DNA of 64,000 nt. Origin: a virus. Location of the stretch: the IMG/VR virus record IMGVR_UViG_3300033149_006567, positions 33,843 through 97,842 of that record. The stretch is one strand, 5' to 3'. Numbering within the stretch: position 1 is the first letter of the stretch; every line of letters starts with the position of its first letter. The notes below the pieces were generated by a model. That model had not been told where the DNA came from and made no database searches. It saw only the letters and a list, made by a program, of their open reading frames with translations. Below, one piece after another: positions 17,784 through 27,038 of the stretch. Position numbers and translations under genes: made by a program.

Positions 17784-18890
17784 ATGGCTAAAAAACTTGC
17801 TTTAAATAAGAACGGGGTTGTTACTAAAAGAATTAATATGCCAGACCTTAAGGTTGTTCCAACGACTAAAGCTGGGCGCAGATTGGTTCGGTTGCATAAG
17901 TTGATAGTCGGAGAGTCTCCTAAGATATGTATTGTTCGAGGTGGAGGAATAGGCGACCTTTTGATGACTACTCCTGCTGCTAAATTTATCAAGAAGCAGT
18001 ATCCTCATGTCCATCTGACTTATGCCGTTGACTTTCATTATTTAGACGGGGCTCTTCCTTCAGTTTTAGAGGGTAATCCTTATGTTGACAAGGTAGTCCA
18101 CTGGAAGTCATATGACGAAGATGATTTTGATGCTGTTTTAAATCTTCAGTGTCCTTGTGTTGCTCACGAAAGACCAGGCGCGAAACCGATTAGCAGAATA
18201 GACCTTTTTGCTCGTCACCTGGGTATTTATGAGATGGAAGATAAGCGGCCCGTTTACGTCGGATCAGCGGAAGAGGACGCAGAAGTTGACGCTTGGTTAA
18301 ATAGTCGGCTTCATTATGATAGTTCTCGTCATAAATTACTTGTTGTGAGTCCTTTTTCTTCTGCTGGTGGACGTAGTTTTCCGATTGAGAGGATGAAAGA
18401 GACTCTTAGGTATGTTAAACAGGTTCTTCCTGAGGTAAAGGTGGTTGTTTGCACTCATGACTCAGATTTTCTCAAGGACACGTACTGGGATTCTGTTGCA
18501 GATGCTGTAGCTCATGAATTTAAAGTTCGAAAATTTGCTTCTCTTTTGAGTTTTTCTCGATTAGTTCTTTGTCAGGATTCAGCTGCTCTTCATCTTTGCG
18601 GGGCACTTGACATTTCTGTTTTGGCCCTTTTTGGTTCCACCGATCCTCGCGCCAGAGTAAATCATTACCCTAAGGCGGTCGGGTACTGTCCAGGTCTTAA
18701 GCTGCAGTGTTTTCCATGTTGGTATAATTACGGAAATTGTTCTCACAGTACTTGTTGGCGTTTGATAGAGCCGAAAGACGTGGCCGGTATTATGGTAAAT
18801 ATGTTGACTCAAAAACCAGTTGTGTCCGAGTTTCTATCCCTCGGAGAGAAAAAACCTCCGAGAAATCGCATTCGAACTGAAACCCTTTAG
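17784..18890 (+). CDS. GT9 (heptosyltransferase-like) glycosyltransferase
   Basis: The 368-residue product has a GT-B fold pattern: KICIVRGGGIGDLLMTTPA near residue 47 is the family 9 N-terminal loop, and FSRLVLCQDSAALHLCGAL with LALFGSTDPRARV is the C-terminal donor-binding region. A cysteine cluster (LKLQCFPCWYNYGNC) near residue 313 occurs in many GT9 enzymes. The first 22 residues match the tag of the gene at 16347 and precede the catalytic domain, which is unusual. It opens the carbohydrate island. Donor and acceptor are unknown. Confidence 0.75.
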   Translation: MAKKLALNKNGVVTKRINMPDLKVVPTTKAGRRLVRLHKLIVGESPKICIVRGGGIGDLLMTTPAAKFIKKQYPHVHLTYAVDFHYLDGALPSVLEGNPYVDKVVHWKSYDEDDFDAVLNLQCPCVAHERPGAKPISRIDLFARHLGIYEMEDKRPVYVGSAEEDAEVDAWLNSRLHYDSSRHKLLVVSPFSSAGGRSFPIERMKETLRYVKQVLPEVKVVVCTHDSDFLKDTYWDSVADAVAHEFKVRKFASLLSFSRLVLCQDSAALHLCGALDISVLALFGSTDPRARVNHYPKAVGYCPGLKLQCFPCWYNYGNCSHSTCWRLIEPKDVAGIMVNMLTQKPVVSEFLSLGEKKPPRNRIRTETL

Positions 18891-18903
18891 CCCGAGTCCC
18901 CAG

Positions 18904-20178
18904 ATGTCTAAAAAAATTAAGCTACTTGCTTGGTGCGATTTGGTTGCGCATACAGGTTTTTCAAATGTAGCAGAGCATGTCTTGAAGGCACTTTATTCTA
19001 CCGGGTTATATGATATAGATGTTTTAGCCATCAATTATCACGGAGACTTTCTCGATAAAGAAAGATATCCTTATCAAATAGTTCCGGCTAAACTGAAGGA
19101 CCCCAAGGATCCCTATGGAAAGGGCATGTTCGTTAGGTCTCTAGAGAATAAGGCCTATGATGCTGTTTGGATAATAAATGACGTGTATGTGGTTGAACCT
19201 GTTTCTAGGGCCGTGACGCAGATGAAAGAGGCTTTTCAGAATAGAGGGAAGACGCCTCCCTGTATTTTCTATTACTTTCCAATAGATAGCAAGCTTTTGC
19301 CTGGATATTCGGGGATGATCAAGGTAGCTGATGTTCCTGTTGCTTATACTCAGTTTGCTTTGGATGAAACTCTGAAGACAGTCCCCTCTCTAAAGTCCAA
19401 GAATATCCCGATTATTTATCATGGAGTCGACACTTCTGTTTTCCGCCCCCTTTCGCTCGAGGAGCGCTCTAGATGGCGAAGAGATTATTTGAAAGTCGAA
19501 GATGACACTTTTGTTATTATTAACGTCAATAGAAACAGTGAGAGAAAACAGTTAACTAGAACTCTATTGGCTTTTGAGGAGTTTAGAAAACATGTTCCGA
19601 AGTCTAAGCTTTATGTGCATGCAGCCCCCAGAGATTCTGGCATTGATCTTTTTTCTGCTTGCAATGATCTAGGATTTGACATAAGGAGGGATGTCATATT
19701 TCCTGACCCAAGAAATTTTTCGCCATCTAAGGGGTATCCGGCTGAGGTGTTAAATCGGTTTTATAATGCAGCTGATTGCTTTCTGACGACTACCCTAGGC
19801 GAGGGATACGGGTTGTGCGCCCAAGAATCTCTCGCTGCTGAGATTCCCGTAGTTGTTCCCGATAATACCGTTCATCCTGAAATTTTTGGAGAAGATGGAG
19901 AACGAGCTCTAATATATGATTGCAAAGAACTTATTTGGGTAGACAACACTGCCTATCGCCCCCTGGGTCGAGTGGAAGACATAGTCGAGAAATTGCTCCA
20001 GGTTTATAACGAGCCCCTAGATGCCAAGCGATCTCGAGCTAAAAGAGGACGTGAATGGTGTGTTAAAAATGACTGGAAAGAGATAGGGGAGCAATGGATA
20101 AGTCTCTTTAATAGAGAGCTTTCTTCTAGAAAAGTTAAGGGGGAAGATACTTCTCGCATTAAGGCTAGTTTGGTATGA
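18904..20178 (+). CDS. GT4-family glycosyltransferase
   Basis: The ATG at 18904 begins MSKKIKLLAWCDLV, giving 424 residues and the usual GT-B length. The N-terminal acceptor domain contains the loop AHTGFSNVAEHVLKAL. The C-terminal donor domain has INVNRNSERKQLTRTL and LGEGYGLCAQESLAAEIPVV, the E-x7-E-type signature of GT4 enzymes. It follows the GT9 gene and precedes the intein-bearing glycosyltransferase, so the three probably act on one glycan. Confidence 0.75.
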   Translation: MSKKIKLLAWCDLVAHTGFSNVAEHVLKALYSTGLYDIDVLAINYHGDFLDKERYPYQIVPAKLKDPKDPYGKGMFVRSLENKAYDAVWIINDVYVVEPVSRAVTQMKEAFQNRGKTPPCIFYYFPIDSKLLPGYSGMIKVADVPVAYTQFALDETLKTVPSLKSKNIPIIYHGVDTSVFRPLSLEERSRWRRDYLKVEDDTFVIINVNRNSERKQLTRTLLAFEEFRKHVPKSKLYVHAAPRDSGIDLFSACNDLGFDIRRDVIFPDPRNFSPSKGYPAEVLNRFYNAADCFLTTTLGEGYGLCAQESLAAEIPVVVPDNTVHPEIFGEDGERALIYDCKELIWVDNTAYRPLGRVEDIVEKLLQVYNEPLDAKRSRAKRGREWCVKNDWKEIGEQWISLFNRELSSRKVKGEDTSRIKASLV

Positions 20179-20185
20179 GGAAAAA

Positions 20186-22450
20186 ATGTCTCTAAAGATT
20201 AGATGGGTAGGTCCTTACTCGGATCCTTGTTATGATGATCAGACTGAGGTGTTAACTTCTAGCGGTTGGAAATTTTTCAAAGATATTTCTTTCGAAGATG
20301 GTCTTGCCACTCTGAATGAATGGCATATCATAGAATACCAAAAGCCTTCTCATATAATAAACAGAGAGTATGAGGGCGAAATGTATTACCTGGACGCTCC
20401 AAGGGCTAAAATAAATATTTGTGTGACTCCTAATCATTCTATGTACGTGACTACGGAAAGCGGTAGGCGTTCAGGGCGAGCGAATGCGTGGCGTCTCGAA
20501 GAGGCGAGGGATATATATGGGAAAACGCGAGCTTTTAAAAGAGATGGTCGGTGGCGAAAAAAGGGGAAGGAGCATTTTCGGATATGTGGAAGAAAGATAA
20601 AGGCGGAGCATTGGCTGGAGTTTTTGGGATATTATCTTAGCGAAGGATCTGCAACTATTTACAAAAGGCCTGCTGGTGTTACAAAAGGGGGCAGGCATCC
20701 GGTATATAGGGATCGTTACGTGAATAGGACTTACGAGCGTTCTGAGTCAACAGAGTACATATTGCAAATCAGGCAGGTTAAAGGCGAGGAGAATCGGGTT
20801 CGAATGGCAGAGGCGGTTCGGCGAGTGACGAATAATTCGGTAAATACTCGAAACAAAGACGGGCGAATACTGGTGCACGACAAAGATCTGGTGCTTTATT
20901 TGAAGCGATTTGGAAATTGCTGTACCAAGTATATACCGAGAGACGTGTTAAACAAATGCTCTAAGGAACAGCTGGAGGTACTTTTCGAAGCTCTTGTTTT
21001 GGGAGGCGGAACAGACAACAGAAAGAAAGGTGGCGGGGTTATTTACAAGACCTTTTCCAAACGCCTTCGGGACGATTTTCTGGAGCTATTGCTTAAAGTC
21101 GGATTTTCTGGGCACTATAAGCGTGAGATCGTGAAGGGCGAAGAGATAAGAATAAACGGCAGAGTTTGCCATGCGAAAGAGGATGGCTGGAAAATAGGGG
21201 TACGATTTAAAAACCGCGGTTTTTTGAAAAAATCATCTCAATGTTCGGTCCCGAGTAAACATGAAGAAAAGATAGTCCCCTATAAGGGGCGAATTTATTG
21301 CGCTACGGTCCCTAACCATGTGCTTTTTGTAAGGCGAAATGGCTGCGTTTTATGGTGTGGGAACTCGGGCTACGGTAGTAACTCGAGAAAGTTCGTGCAT
21401 GCCCTATATAAGTTGCAAAAAAAATACGACTTTCGTCTTGGAACTATGCCGGTTTCTTTCGAAAAACAAAGGGCGGATTATGGAGAGGCCGGAAGAATTT
21501 GTAAACGCCTGGAGGAGCATGCACTTCAAGAGGACATCCGGATAATTAACACTACTCCAGAGTTTTATGATCGTTTGAAAAGGCCCGGAGTGTTAAATGC
21601 TGCTTATGTTACATTCGAACTAGATGGTATTCCCGATTTATGGGTCAGAGAGCTTAACAAGATGGACGCGGTATTTACTACGGCGGAGTTTTGTGCGGAA
21701 GTGTTTAGGAAGAGTGGGGTAAAAACGCCAGTATTTTCTGTCCCCCCGGGCTTGTTTCCCGAAGATTATCGGAGAGTGGAACCGTTGTCCTCCCTAGATG
21801 TCCCCGAAGATGTCTTTTCTTTTTATTCTATCTTTCAGTGGACTCCTCGCAAAAATCCCCAGGCTTTACTTCATGCGTATTGGTCGGAATTCACTGGACA
21901 AGATGATGTTTGTCTGGTTCTGAAGACTTACAAGAATGATACGTCTCCTCAGCAAGTTGATATGCTCAGGAGAATTATTGCTCAGGAAAAACGGGGTTTT
22001 CGGCTTGATCATCACCCCAAGATATTCTTTATCTCTCAATTGTTGAGTGCTAGTCAATTAGAAGATTTACATTTGTCTTGTGACGCCTTTGTCTCGACTA
22101 CGGCAGGGGAAGGAAATTTTATCCCCGCTTTTAACGCCATGGCATATGCTAAGCCAGTAATAGTTACGGGGTGGTCTGGGCATACAGAATATTGTCGACC
22201 CGAATATAATTATTTGTCTAAATACCAATTGAGGCCAGCTCACTCGATGAGTTGGTGTGCCTGGAATGAGGCTCGATTTAATTGGGCCGATGTTAATATA
22301 CTTCATTTTCGAAAATTGATGCGAGAGGTTTATGAAAATCGAGCCCAGGCGAAGAAGAAAGCTGAGAAAGGACAGCGATTTTTATTTAAGGAGTTTTCTT
22401 GGGAAAAAATGATTAAAAGACTCGTAGATGGTATTGAGGAGGTTTTGTGA
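20186..22450 (+). CDS. GT-B glycosyltransferase interrupted by an intein
   Basis: The precursor is 754 residues. Residues 1-14 (ending VGPYSDP) and 394-754 form the extein; joined, they give about 375 residues starting VGPYSDP-SGYGSNSRKF, the glycine-rich acceptor loop of GT-B enzymes. The donor domain has SFYSIFQWTPRKNPQALL and TTAGEGNFIPAFNAMAYAKPVIV. The intein occupies 20228-21364. Without splicing the active-site loop is broken, so activity should depend on splicing. It is the third glycosyltransferase in a row. Confidence 0.75.
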   Translation: MSLKIRWVGPYSDPCYDDQTEVLTSSGWKFFKDISFEDGLATLNEWHIIEYQKPSHIINREYEGEMYYLDAPRAKINICVTPNHSMYVTTESGRRSGRANAWRLEEARDIYGKTRAFKRDGRWRKKGKEHFRICGRKIKAEHWLEFLGYYLSEGSATIYKRPAGVTKGGRHPVYRDRYVNRTYERSESTEYILQIRQVKGEENRVRMAEAVRRVTNNSVNTRNKDGRILVHDKDLVLYLKRFGNCCTKYIPRDVLNKCSKEQLEVLFEALVLGGGTDNRKKGGGVIYKTFSKRLRDDFLELLLKVGFSGHYKREIVKGEEIRINGRVCHAKEDGWKIGVRFKNRGFLKKSSQCSVPSKHEEKIVPYKGRIYCATVPNHVLFVRRNGCVLWCGNSGYGSNSRKFVHALYKLQKKYDFRLGTMPVSFEKQRADYGEAGRICKRLEEHALQEDIRIINTTPEFYDRLKRPGVLNAAYVTFELDGIPDLWVRELNKMDAVFTTAEFCAEVFRKSGVKTPVFSVPPGLFPEDYRRVEPLSSLDVPEDVFSFYSIFQWTPRKNPQALLHAYWSEFTGQDDVCLVLKTYKNDTSPQQVDMLRRIIAQEKRGFRLDHHPKIFFISQLLSASQLEDLHLSCDAFVSTTAGEGNFIPAFNAMAYAKPVIVTGWSGHTEYCRPEYNYLSKYQLRPAHSMSWCAWNEARFNWADVNILHFRKLMREVYENRAQAKKKAEKGQRFLFKEFSWEKMIKRLVDGIEEVL
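20228..21364 (+). mobile_element. Full-length intein with LAGLIDADG homing endonuclease
   Basis: These 379 codons begin with Cys (CYDDQTEVLTSSGWKFFKDI, splicing block A) and end CVLWCGN followed by Ser, the C-terminal Asn and nucleophile +1. Block B is seen in CVTPNHSMYVTT. Two LAGLIDADG-type motifs, LEFLGYYLSEGS and LFEALVLGGGT, are about 120 residues apart, as in monomeric homing endonucleases. It lies in frame within the glycosyltransferase. The penultimate residue is Gly rather than the usual His, a known variation. Splicing and cutting are inferred from intact motifs. Confidence 0.85.
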
Positions 22451-22451
22451 A

Positions 22452-23393
22452 GTGGAACATACGGCAGCAGTAATTGGTTGCGGCTATTGGGGTCCCAATA
22501 TAGCTCGTAATTTAGTTGATTTTGCTAACCTAAAATATGTTGTTGACAAAAATCTAGAGCTTGCTTCTGGAGTTGCAGGAAAATATGAAGGGGTCCAGGC
22601 CATAGGGGACGTTCAGGTCGCCCTGGATGATGAAGAAGTTGATATGATTGCGATAGTGACTCCTCCATCAACTCATGCTGAATTGACAGAAAGAGCCTTG
22701 GCAGCGAACAAGCATGTCTTCGTAGAGAAACCCCTTGCTCATTCAGAAAAAGATGCCATGAGGATGCTAAACGTCGCTTTAGAATATCCTTACGCGGTTT
22801 GCTGCGTGGGACATACTTTTTTGTTTGTCCCCGAGATAATCAAGATGAGAGAGCTTATAAAAAATGGTCTTATCGGAAATATAGACCTTATCAGTGTAAG
22901 TCGTTTGAACTTCGGGAAATATCAGGAATGTGGTGTGGCAATGGACTTGTTACCCCATGACATTTCTATTATGGAGTTCCTTTTAGACAGAGAAAGTTAT
23001 CCTTTGGGGATGTCTACTGCTGAATTAGGTGGAATTAGCGTGGTGGGTTCGGCGACTTTTGGCTTTAAGGGGTCTTCCGCCAGGGGAGCTGCTGCCATGA
23101 GCTGGGTACATACCGATAAGACAAGGAAGCTGATAGTCACTGGTAGCCGAGGCGTACTTGAATTCGACATGAGCATGCCGCATTTTGTTAAGCATTATGT
23201 CGGGCGGGATGTTCGGGTGAACCGATCTGGAGATTTACGATTAATTGAGATCGATGACCACTCAGAGGCTCTCGCGTCTGAAATGAAGTATTGGATAAGC
23301 TTGATAAATAATCCGGGTTCTAAAAATAAGATTAGCTTTACTCGAGGCTACAGTGTGGTTAAGACCATCGAAGGGTTAAGAGATGGCCCATAG
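22452..23393 (+). CDS. Gfo/Idh/MocA-family NAD(P)-dependent sugar oxidoreductase (WbpB-like)
   Basis: The GTG at 22452 follows GAGGAGG by 9 bases and gives 313 residues. The Rossmann motif VIGCGYWGPNIARNL is at the N-terminus, with IAIVTPPSTHAEL and the family signature HVFVEKPLA near residue 100. The C-terminal domain is the usual alpha/beta substrate domain. In surface-polysaccharide clusters this family includes WbpB, which oxidises C3 of UDP-N-acetylglucosaminuronate. That substrate is inferred from companion genes (dehydrogenase next door, aminotransferase at 37386, acyltransferases). Confidence 0.7.
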   Translation: MEHTAAVIGCGYWGPNIARNLVDFANLKYVVDKNLELASGVAGKYEGVQAIGDVQVALDDEEVDMIAIVTPPSTHAELTERALAANKHVFVEKPLAHSEKDAMRMLNVALEYPYAVCCVGHTFLFVPEIIKMRELIKNGLIGNIDLISVSRLNFGKYQECGVAMDLLPHDISIMEFLLDRESYPLGMSTAELGGISVVGSATFGFKGSSARGAAAMSWVHTDKTRKLIVTGSRGVLEFDMSMPHFVKHYVGRDVRVNRSGDLRLIEIDDHSEALASEMKYWISLINNPGSKNKISFTRGYSVVKTIEGLRDGP

Positions 23394-24150
23394 GGAAAAC
23401 ATCGTCATTGGACAGGGAGAAACAGGAGCTCCGCTTCTTAAGGTGCTTAAGAGAGGCGACTTGGGGGCAGCTGGAGTAGATATCCAAAAGGGTTTTGATG
23501 TTAGGGGGGGGACAACCTGTACTTTTCTTCATGTATGCATCCCGGGAGGTTTGGATAATTTTGTCGACATAGTGAATGGGTATAAAAAGCGTTTTAGTCC
23601 AGATATTATTATTATTCATAGTACCGTTTTTCCTGGGACGACGAGGAAGATAGGTCATGTTCCGACTCGTACCTTTCATAGTCCCATAAATGGAAAGCAT
23701 AAAGAAATGTACGAGGCTCTTCTCCGTCACCCTAAGTTTTTTAGTGTGGCAGAGGAATGCTTGGGGTCGATCGCTAAGATAGAAAATCTTTATTCTGGCT
23801 GTGGGATGCGTCCCGAATATGTAGAGGGTGGACCTGAAACTACTGAGCTTGGAAAGATATTGGCCACTACGGCATATTACTATAATATCGTTTGGGCCCA
23901 ACAAGTCCAGGCTATTTGTGAGGAGCTGGGAGTAAACGAGAAAGAGGCGAAAAAGTGCTATGAGCTTATTGAGTCCTCCGACTATACCATGAAGGGAAAG
24001 TTCGCCGGAGCAGTTGGGGGGCATTGTTGCCGCGAGAACGTCTGGCTTCTTGAGGAGGGTGGCGTATCTTCGGATCTCCTTGACTACCTTTCTAGGTCAG
24101 ACGAAGATTTTCGAATAAGACATAAAATAGACCCTGATTGGCGTCGGTAA
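23383..24150 (+). CDS. Short UDP-sugar 6-dehydrogenase homologue (WbpA/UGDH-like)
   Basis: The 255-residue product starts with VIGQGETGAPLL, a Rossmann-type loop. It then has IIHSTVFPGTTRKIG, TTELGKILATTAYYYNIVWAQ and VGGHCCRENVWLL, which parallel the NAD-binding domain, central helix and catalytic-Cys motif (GGHCIPVDPYYL) of the UDP-glucose/GDP-mannose dehydrogenases. Those enzymes are about 430 residues; this one lacks the C-terminal UDP-binding domain. It overlaps the preceding oxidoreductase by 11 bases. It may be a minimal enzyme or have lost the original reaction. Confidence 0.6.
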   Translation: MAHRENIVIGQGETGAPLLKVLKRGDLGAAGVDIQKGFDVRGGTTCTFLHVCIPGGLDNFVDIVNGYKKRFSPDIIIIHSTVFPGTTRKIGHVPTRTFHSPINGKHKEMYEALLRHPKFFSVAEECLGSIAKIENLYSGCGMRPEYVEGGPETTELGKILATTAYYYNIVWAQQVQAICEELGVNEKEAKKCYELIESSDYTMKGKFAGAVGGHCCRENVWLLEEGGVSSDLLDYLSRSDEDFRIRHKIDPDWRR

Positions 24151-24864
24151 ATGCGGAAGTACTTCAAGGTGTACGGTCTTCAGAGAACTGGGACCAATTA
24201 TATGCATCGTCTTTTGGCTAAGAATTTCAAGGTCGGTCCACTTTGGGAGAAGACGTACATATCGCACAAAGACATGTACAAGCATGCTCCCCCAGGGGCG
24301 ATTGTCGATAGGCTCCTAGAAGGCGCCATACCTCCGTTCAGCAAGGATAATGTATTTTTTGTTGTTATGGTGAAGCATCCCTATTCTTGGTTGGTAAGTC
24401 GCATGCGATTGGCCAAGAAAACTATTGAGGGAAACGAGGGGGAGGCTCTGGATAGACTGAAGGAATATAATCTCAAGTACAGAGAGTGGCTTCGATTCCT
24501 CTTTTGTAAGCCTTCTTGTTCCATTCTGGTTCGATACGAAGATTTAGTCAAAAATTACAAGGCACCTCTGGGGATTTTGCAGGCAGCCTTTAACCTAGAA
24601 ATGACTGGAGACTCGCTTGAGAATGTTCGGGGGGTTATGCGGAAAAATAATACGGAAGACAAGGGTCAGTTATTTGATGTCAATTATTATCTTAAGAAGT
24701 TTTACCTGGAAGAATATCCGGAGCAATTTAAACGCCCTGTTTATCGAGCGATAGATTGGGGTGTAGTGCGTGAGCTGGGATATCGAGATGCATTACGTAA
24801 AGATATTTGGGGCTCGTCGGACGGCGACGAACTATTTGACGGTTTTGCTCCCCCTCAATTTTGA
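24151..24864 (+). CDS. Sulfotransferase-like protein 1
   Basis: The 237-residue product has a sulfotransferase P-loop near its N-terminus (KVYGLQRTGTNYMHRLL, the 5'-phosphosulfate loop). It also has VVMVKHPYSWLVSRMRLAK, matching the 3'-phosphate-binding strand and helix, and LVRYEDLVKNY. These are the PAPS-binding elements of Golgi/bacterial sulfotransferases. Its ATG follows the previous stop directly. Its 3' end overlaps the next sulfotransferase gene by 77 bases. The acceptor is unknown; the sugar-gene context suggests a glycan. Confidence 0.7.
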   Translation: MRKYFKVYGLQRTGTNYMHRLLAKNFKVGPLWEKTYISHKDMYKHAPPGAIVDRLLEGAIPPFSKDNVFFVVMVKHPYSWLVSRMRLAKKTIEGNEGEALDRLKEYNLKYREWLRFLFCKPSCSILVRYEDLVKNYKAPLGILQAAFNLEMTGDSLENVRGVMRKNNTEDKGQLFDVNYYLKKFYLEEYPEQFKRPVYRAIDWGVVRELGYRDALRKDIWGSSDGDELFDGFAPPQF

Positions 24865-25417
24865 TATTGAAATCGTCAAGGGTCTTTCTTTTAAGCACAA
24901 CCCTCCCACAGGTCGTTTCGTGGGGGCGATGAAGTCTGATTCTGGGAGACTCAATAAAACTTCTCTGTGTGCTATTGTTATGGTTAAACATCCATATCCC
25001 TGGGTACTTAGTCGAGCTAGATTTGCCAACATAAAAAAAATGAGAATGGGACGACACGAGTCTTTTCTCGAGAAATTTATCGCAGATTATAATTTGAAAT
25101 ATAAGGCTTGGCTGGATTTCATTAGTAAGTTTCCCGAAAATACCTCCTTGGTTCGTTATGAGGATTTGCTCGATCATCCCAAGAAAGCCACCCTTAAACT
25201 CATGCGAAAATTCGGGTGGAAACTTAAAAAGAGTTGGTTTCGAGATATAAAGCAGGTTGTGGCGCCGGGAGAGATAATTAGGGAGGGCAGAAAATTTAAT
25301 AAATTTTATTATACTCAAAAAAGGTATCTAGAAGAGTTGTCCCCCGATATCAGGAAGTTTCTGAACAAAAAATTTGACTGGAAGATGGCTGGAAAAATGG
25401 GGTATAAACCTGAATGA
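24788..25417 (+). CDS. Sulfotransferase-like protein 2
   Basis: The ATG at 24788 gives MHYVKIFGARRTATNYLTVLL, which aligns with the N-terminus of the preceding gene, so this start is preferred over an upstream one. The 209-residue product repeats the pattern: P-loop, then IVMVKHPYPWVLSRARFAN, then LVRYEDLLDHP. The two adjacent genes are evident paralogues. Overlap of their ends (24788-24864) in different frames suggests duplication followed by reuse of the 3' end. Confidence 0.7.
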   Translation: MHYVKIFGARRTATNYLTVLLPLNFDIEIVKGLSFKHNPPTGRFVGAMKSDSGRLNKTSLCAIVMVKHPYPWVLSRARFANIKKMRMGRHESFLEKFIADYNLKYKAWLDFISKFPENTSLVRYEDLLDHPKKATLKLMRKFGWKLKKSWFRDIKQVVAPGEIIREGRKFNKFYYTQKRYLEELSPDIRKFLNKKFDWKMAGKMGYKPE

Positions 25418-26190
25418 TACTTCTAGTGACTGGTCCCCCCAGAACGGGTTCTTCTGCTTTATGTAGAGCCTTGAGCATGCACGACAAGATACTTCTTACC
25501 GACGAAATGGGCATTTTTCACGACTACAACTGGAAGCCAAATAAAAAGTATCCCGGAAAGCTCTTGAATTTTCTTAAAAAGCCTGCCAGGCCATTTTTGT
25601 ACCCCGTCTTTAAGAAGAAGGGCATCTCCAGGAGCGCCCTAGAGGCCTTTGTCGAGAATCAAAAACCTTGTTCGGCTGACGTCCTTAAGTATATGATAAG
25701 AAAGAGTAGTCCAAGACCTCTCATAGCTGGAGACAAGTGTCCCTCTAGTTACTTACTTAGATTCGATGATGTTTCTAGACGAGCCGATAAATTTATTTTT
25801 ACGATGCGAGACGGCCGGGCAGTTATTGCGTCTCAAGTCAGAAACTGGAGAAGAAATTTTCGTCTGAATCGGCCTACTGATCATTGGATGAAGCCGTCCA
25901 TTGAGGGGTCAGTGAAGCTCTGGCTTCGGGACGCCAAGTTGGTTCTGAAATGTTTCAGAAGGGTCCGAGATCGTGCGATTATTTGCCGATACGAGGATTT
26001 TTTTGACGGGAAAACCGATTTGTTCGATTCCATAGGAAGTTTTCTGGAGATTGACGGCGTGGCCCGGGAGGCTAGGAGGTGGTTTAAGCCCGTTCATTTA
26101 TCCTCTTGGCAGGATGAAATCCCTGAGATTGATGATAAAATAACAACGGAGTTTAAATCTGTGCTCCGTGACTTTGGCTATGAGGTTTAA
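25414..26190 (+). CDS. Sulfotransferase family protein
   Basis: The 258-residue protein is the most canonical sulfotransferase of the island. It has the N-terminal P-loop LLVTGPPRTGSSALCRAL, then FIFTMRDGRAVIASQVRNW for 3'-phosphate binding, and AIICRYEDFFDGKTDLFDSI. Length fits the bacterial Sulfotransfer_1/3 families. Its ATG overlaps the previous stop (ATGA). It should transfer sulfate from PAPS to a hydroxyl or amine; the acceptor is not readable. Confidence 0.75.
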   Translation: MILLVTGPPRTGSSALCRALSMHDKILLTDEMGIFHDYNWKPNKKYPGKLLNFLKKPARPFLYPVFKKKGISRSALEAFVENQKPCSADVLKYMIRKSSPRPLIAGDKCPSSYLLRFDDVSRRADKFIFTMRDGRAVIASQVRNWRRNFRLNRPTDHWMKPSIEGSVKLWLRDAKLVLKCFRRVRDRAIICRYEDFFDGKTDLFDSIGSFLEIDGVAREARRWFKPVHLSSWQDEIPEIDDKITTEFKSVLRDFGYEV

Positions 26191-26192
26191 TT

Positions 26193-27038
26193 ATGTCTAT
26201 CGCCGCCCTCTATCGTGTCCATAATGTCGAAAGAATGGACTATCCCTTTGAACAGTCAGTCCGTCAAACCCTGCTTTTGTGCGATGAGATTTGCGTTGCG
26301 GCTGGTTATTCAGAAGATAATACTCTTGAGATTATTCTGAATTTGCAAAAAGAATTCGGGAAGGATAGGGTTAAGTATGTACAGTACGAGTTTGTGTATA
26401 ACAGAGAATGGCAAGTGCTTGCCTGGAATAAGGCCCGGAAGCTCACTAAAGCCGACTGGCTCTTGCTCATAGACGCCGACGAGGCTTTTCACGAGCAAGA
26501 CATTCCTCGACTTAAGAAAATGCTCAAGAAGACAGATAGGCAATTGGTTAATTTTCCTATGTACCACTTCTATGGAACGCCAAATTTTTTAGTCACCGGA
26601 GGTCATTTTTACAAGAGGCATACGAGGATGGGTTGTAAGGGAATAAAATTCGGGATGAAGAACTTCCGTCGCGATGGCAATTTAGCGCCCGTGTGCGATG
26701 TTGTGGCGACTCTCGGGGGGCGTGAAAAGAAAGTTCATAGGTATGGTGGACCTGAGATGCTTCAAGTCGATATTCCTATTTATCATTACGGATGGGTTCG
26801 TTCTGCCGAAGCTATGGGTATGAGACGGGTAAAGGGGCGTGCTTGGTATACAAATGACAAGAAGTTTTTCGATGGGCATCTACCTGAATTAAAAAAGCGG
26901 TTTAATTATCAAATGAAAAAAAATCGTTCTGTTTATAAAAACTTTAAGGGGACTCATCCAAGATTTATGAGGAGCTGGTTTGAGAAAGACCCCCACCCCA
27001 AAGAATGGGATACCCTTAGGAGGCAGGCCGATGAGTAA
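26193..27038 (+). CDS. GT2-like (GT-A) glycosyltransferase 1
   Basis: The 281-residue product has a GT-A core: SIAALYRVHNVER at the N-terminus, DEICVAAGYSEDNTLEII and WLLLIDADEAFHEQD with the metal-binding DAD. The C-terminal half is basic and unusual, with HYGWVRSAEAMGMRRVKGR. It is followed without a gap by a second enzyme of the same fold. Confidence 0.65.
   Translation: MSIAALYRVHNVERMDYPFEQSVRQTLLLCDEICVAAGYSEDNTLEIILNLQKEFGKDRVKYVQYEFVYNREWQVLAWNKARKLTKADWLLLIDADEAFHEQDIPRLKKMLKKTDRQLVNFPMYHFYGTPNFLVTGGHFYKRHTRMGCKGIKFGMKNFRRDGNLAPVCDVVATLGGREKKVHRYGGPEMLQVDIPIYHYGWVRSAEAMGMRRVKGRAWYTNDKKFFDGHLPELKKRFNYQMKKNRSVYKNFKGTHPRFMRSWFEKDPHPKEWDTLRRQADE

Noticed and set aside
23359-24024. 221-codon minus-strand frame
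   Set aside because: It is antisense to the UDP-sugar dehydrogenase-like gene, which has recognisable motifs; the frame has none.
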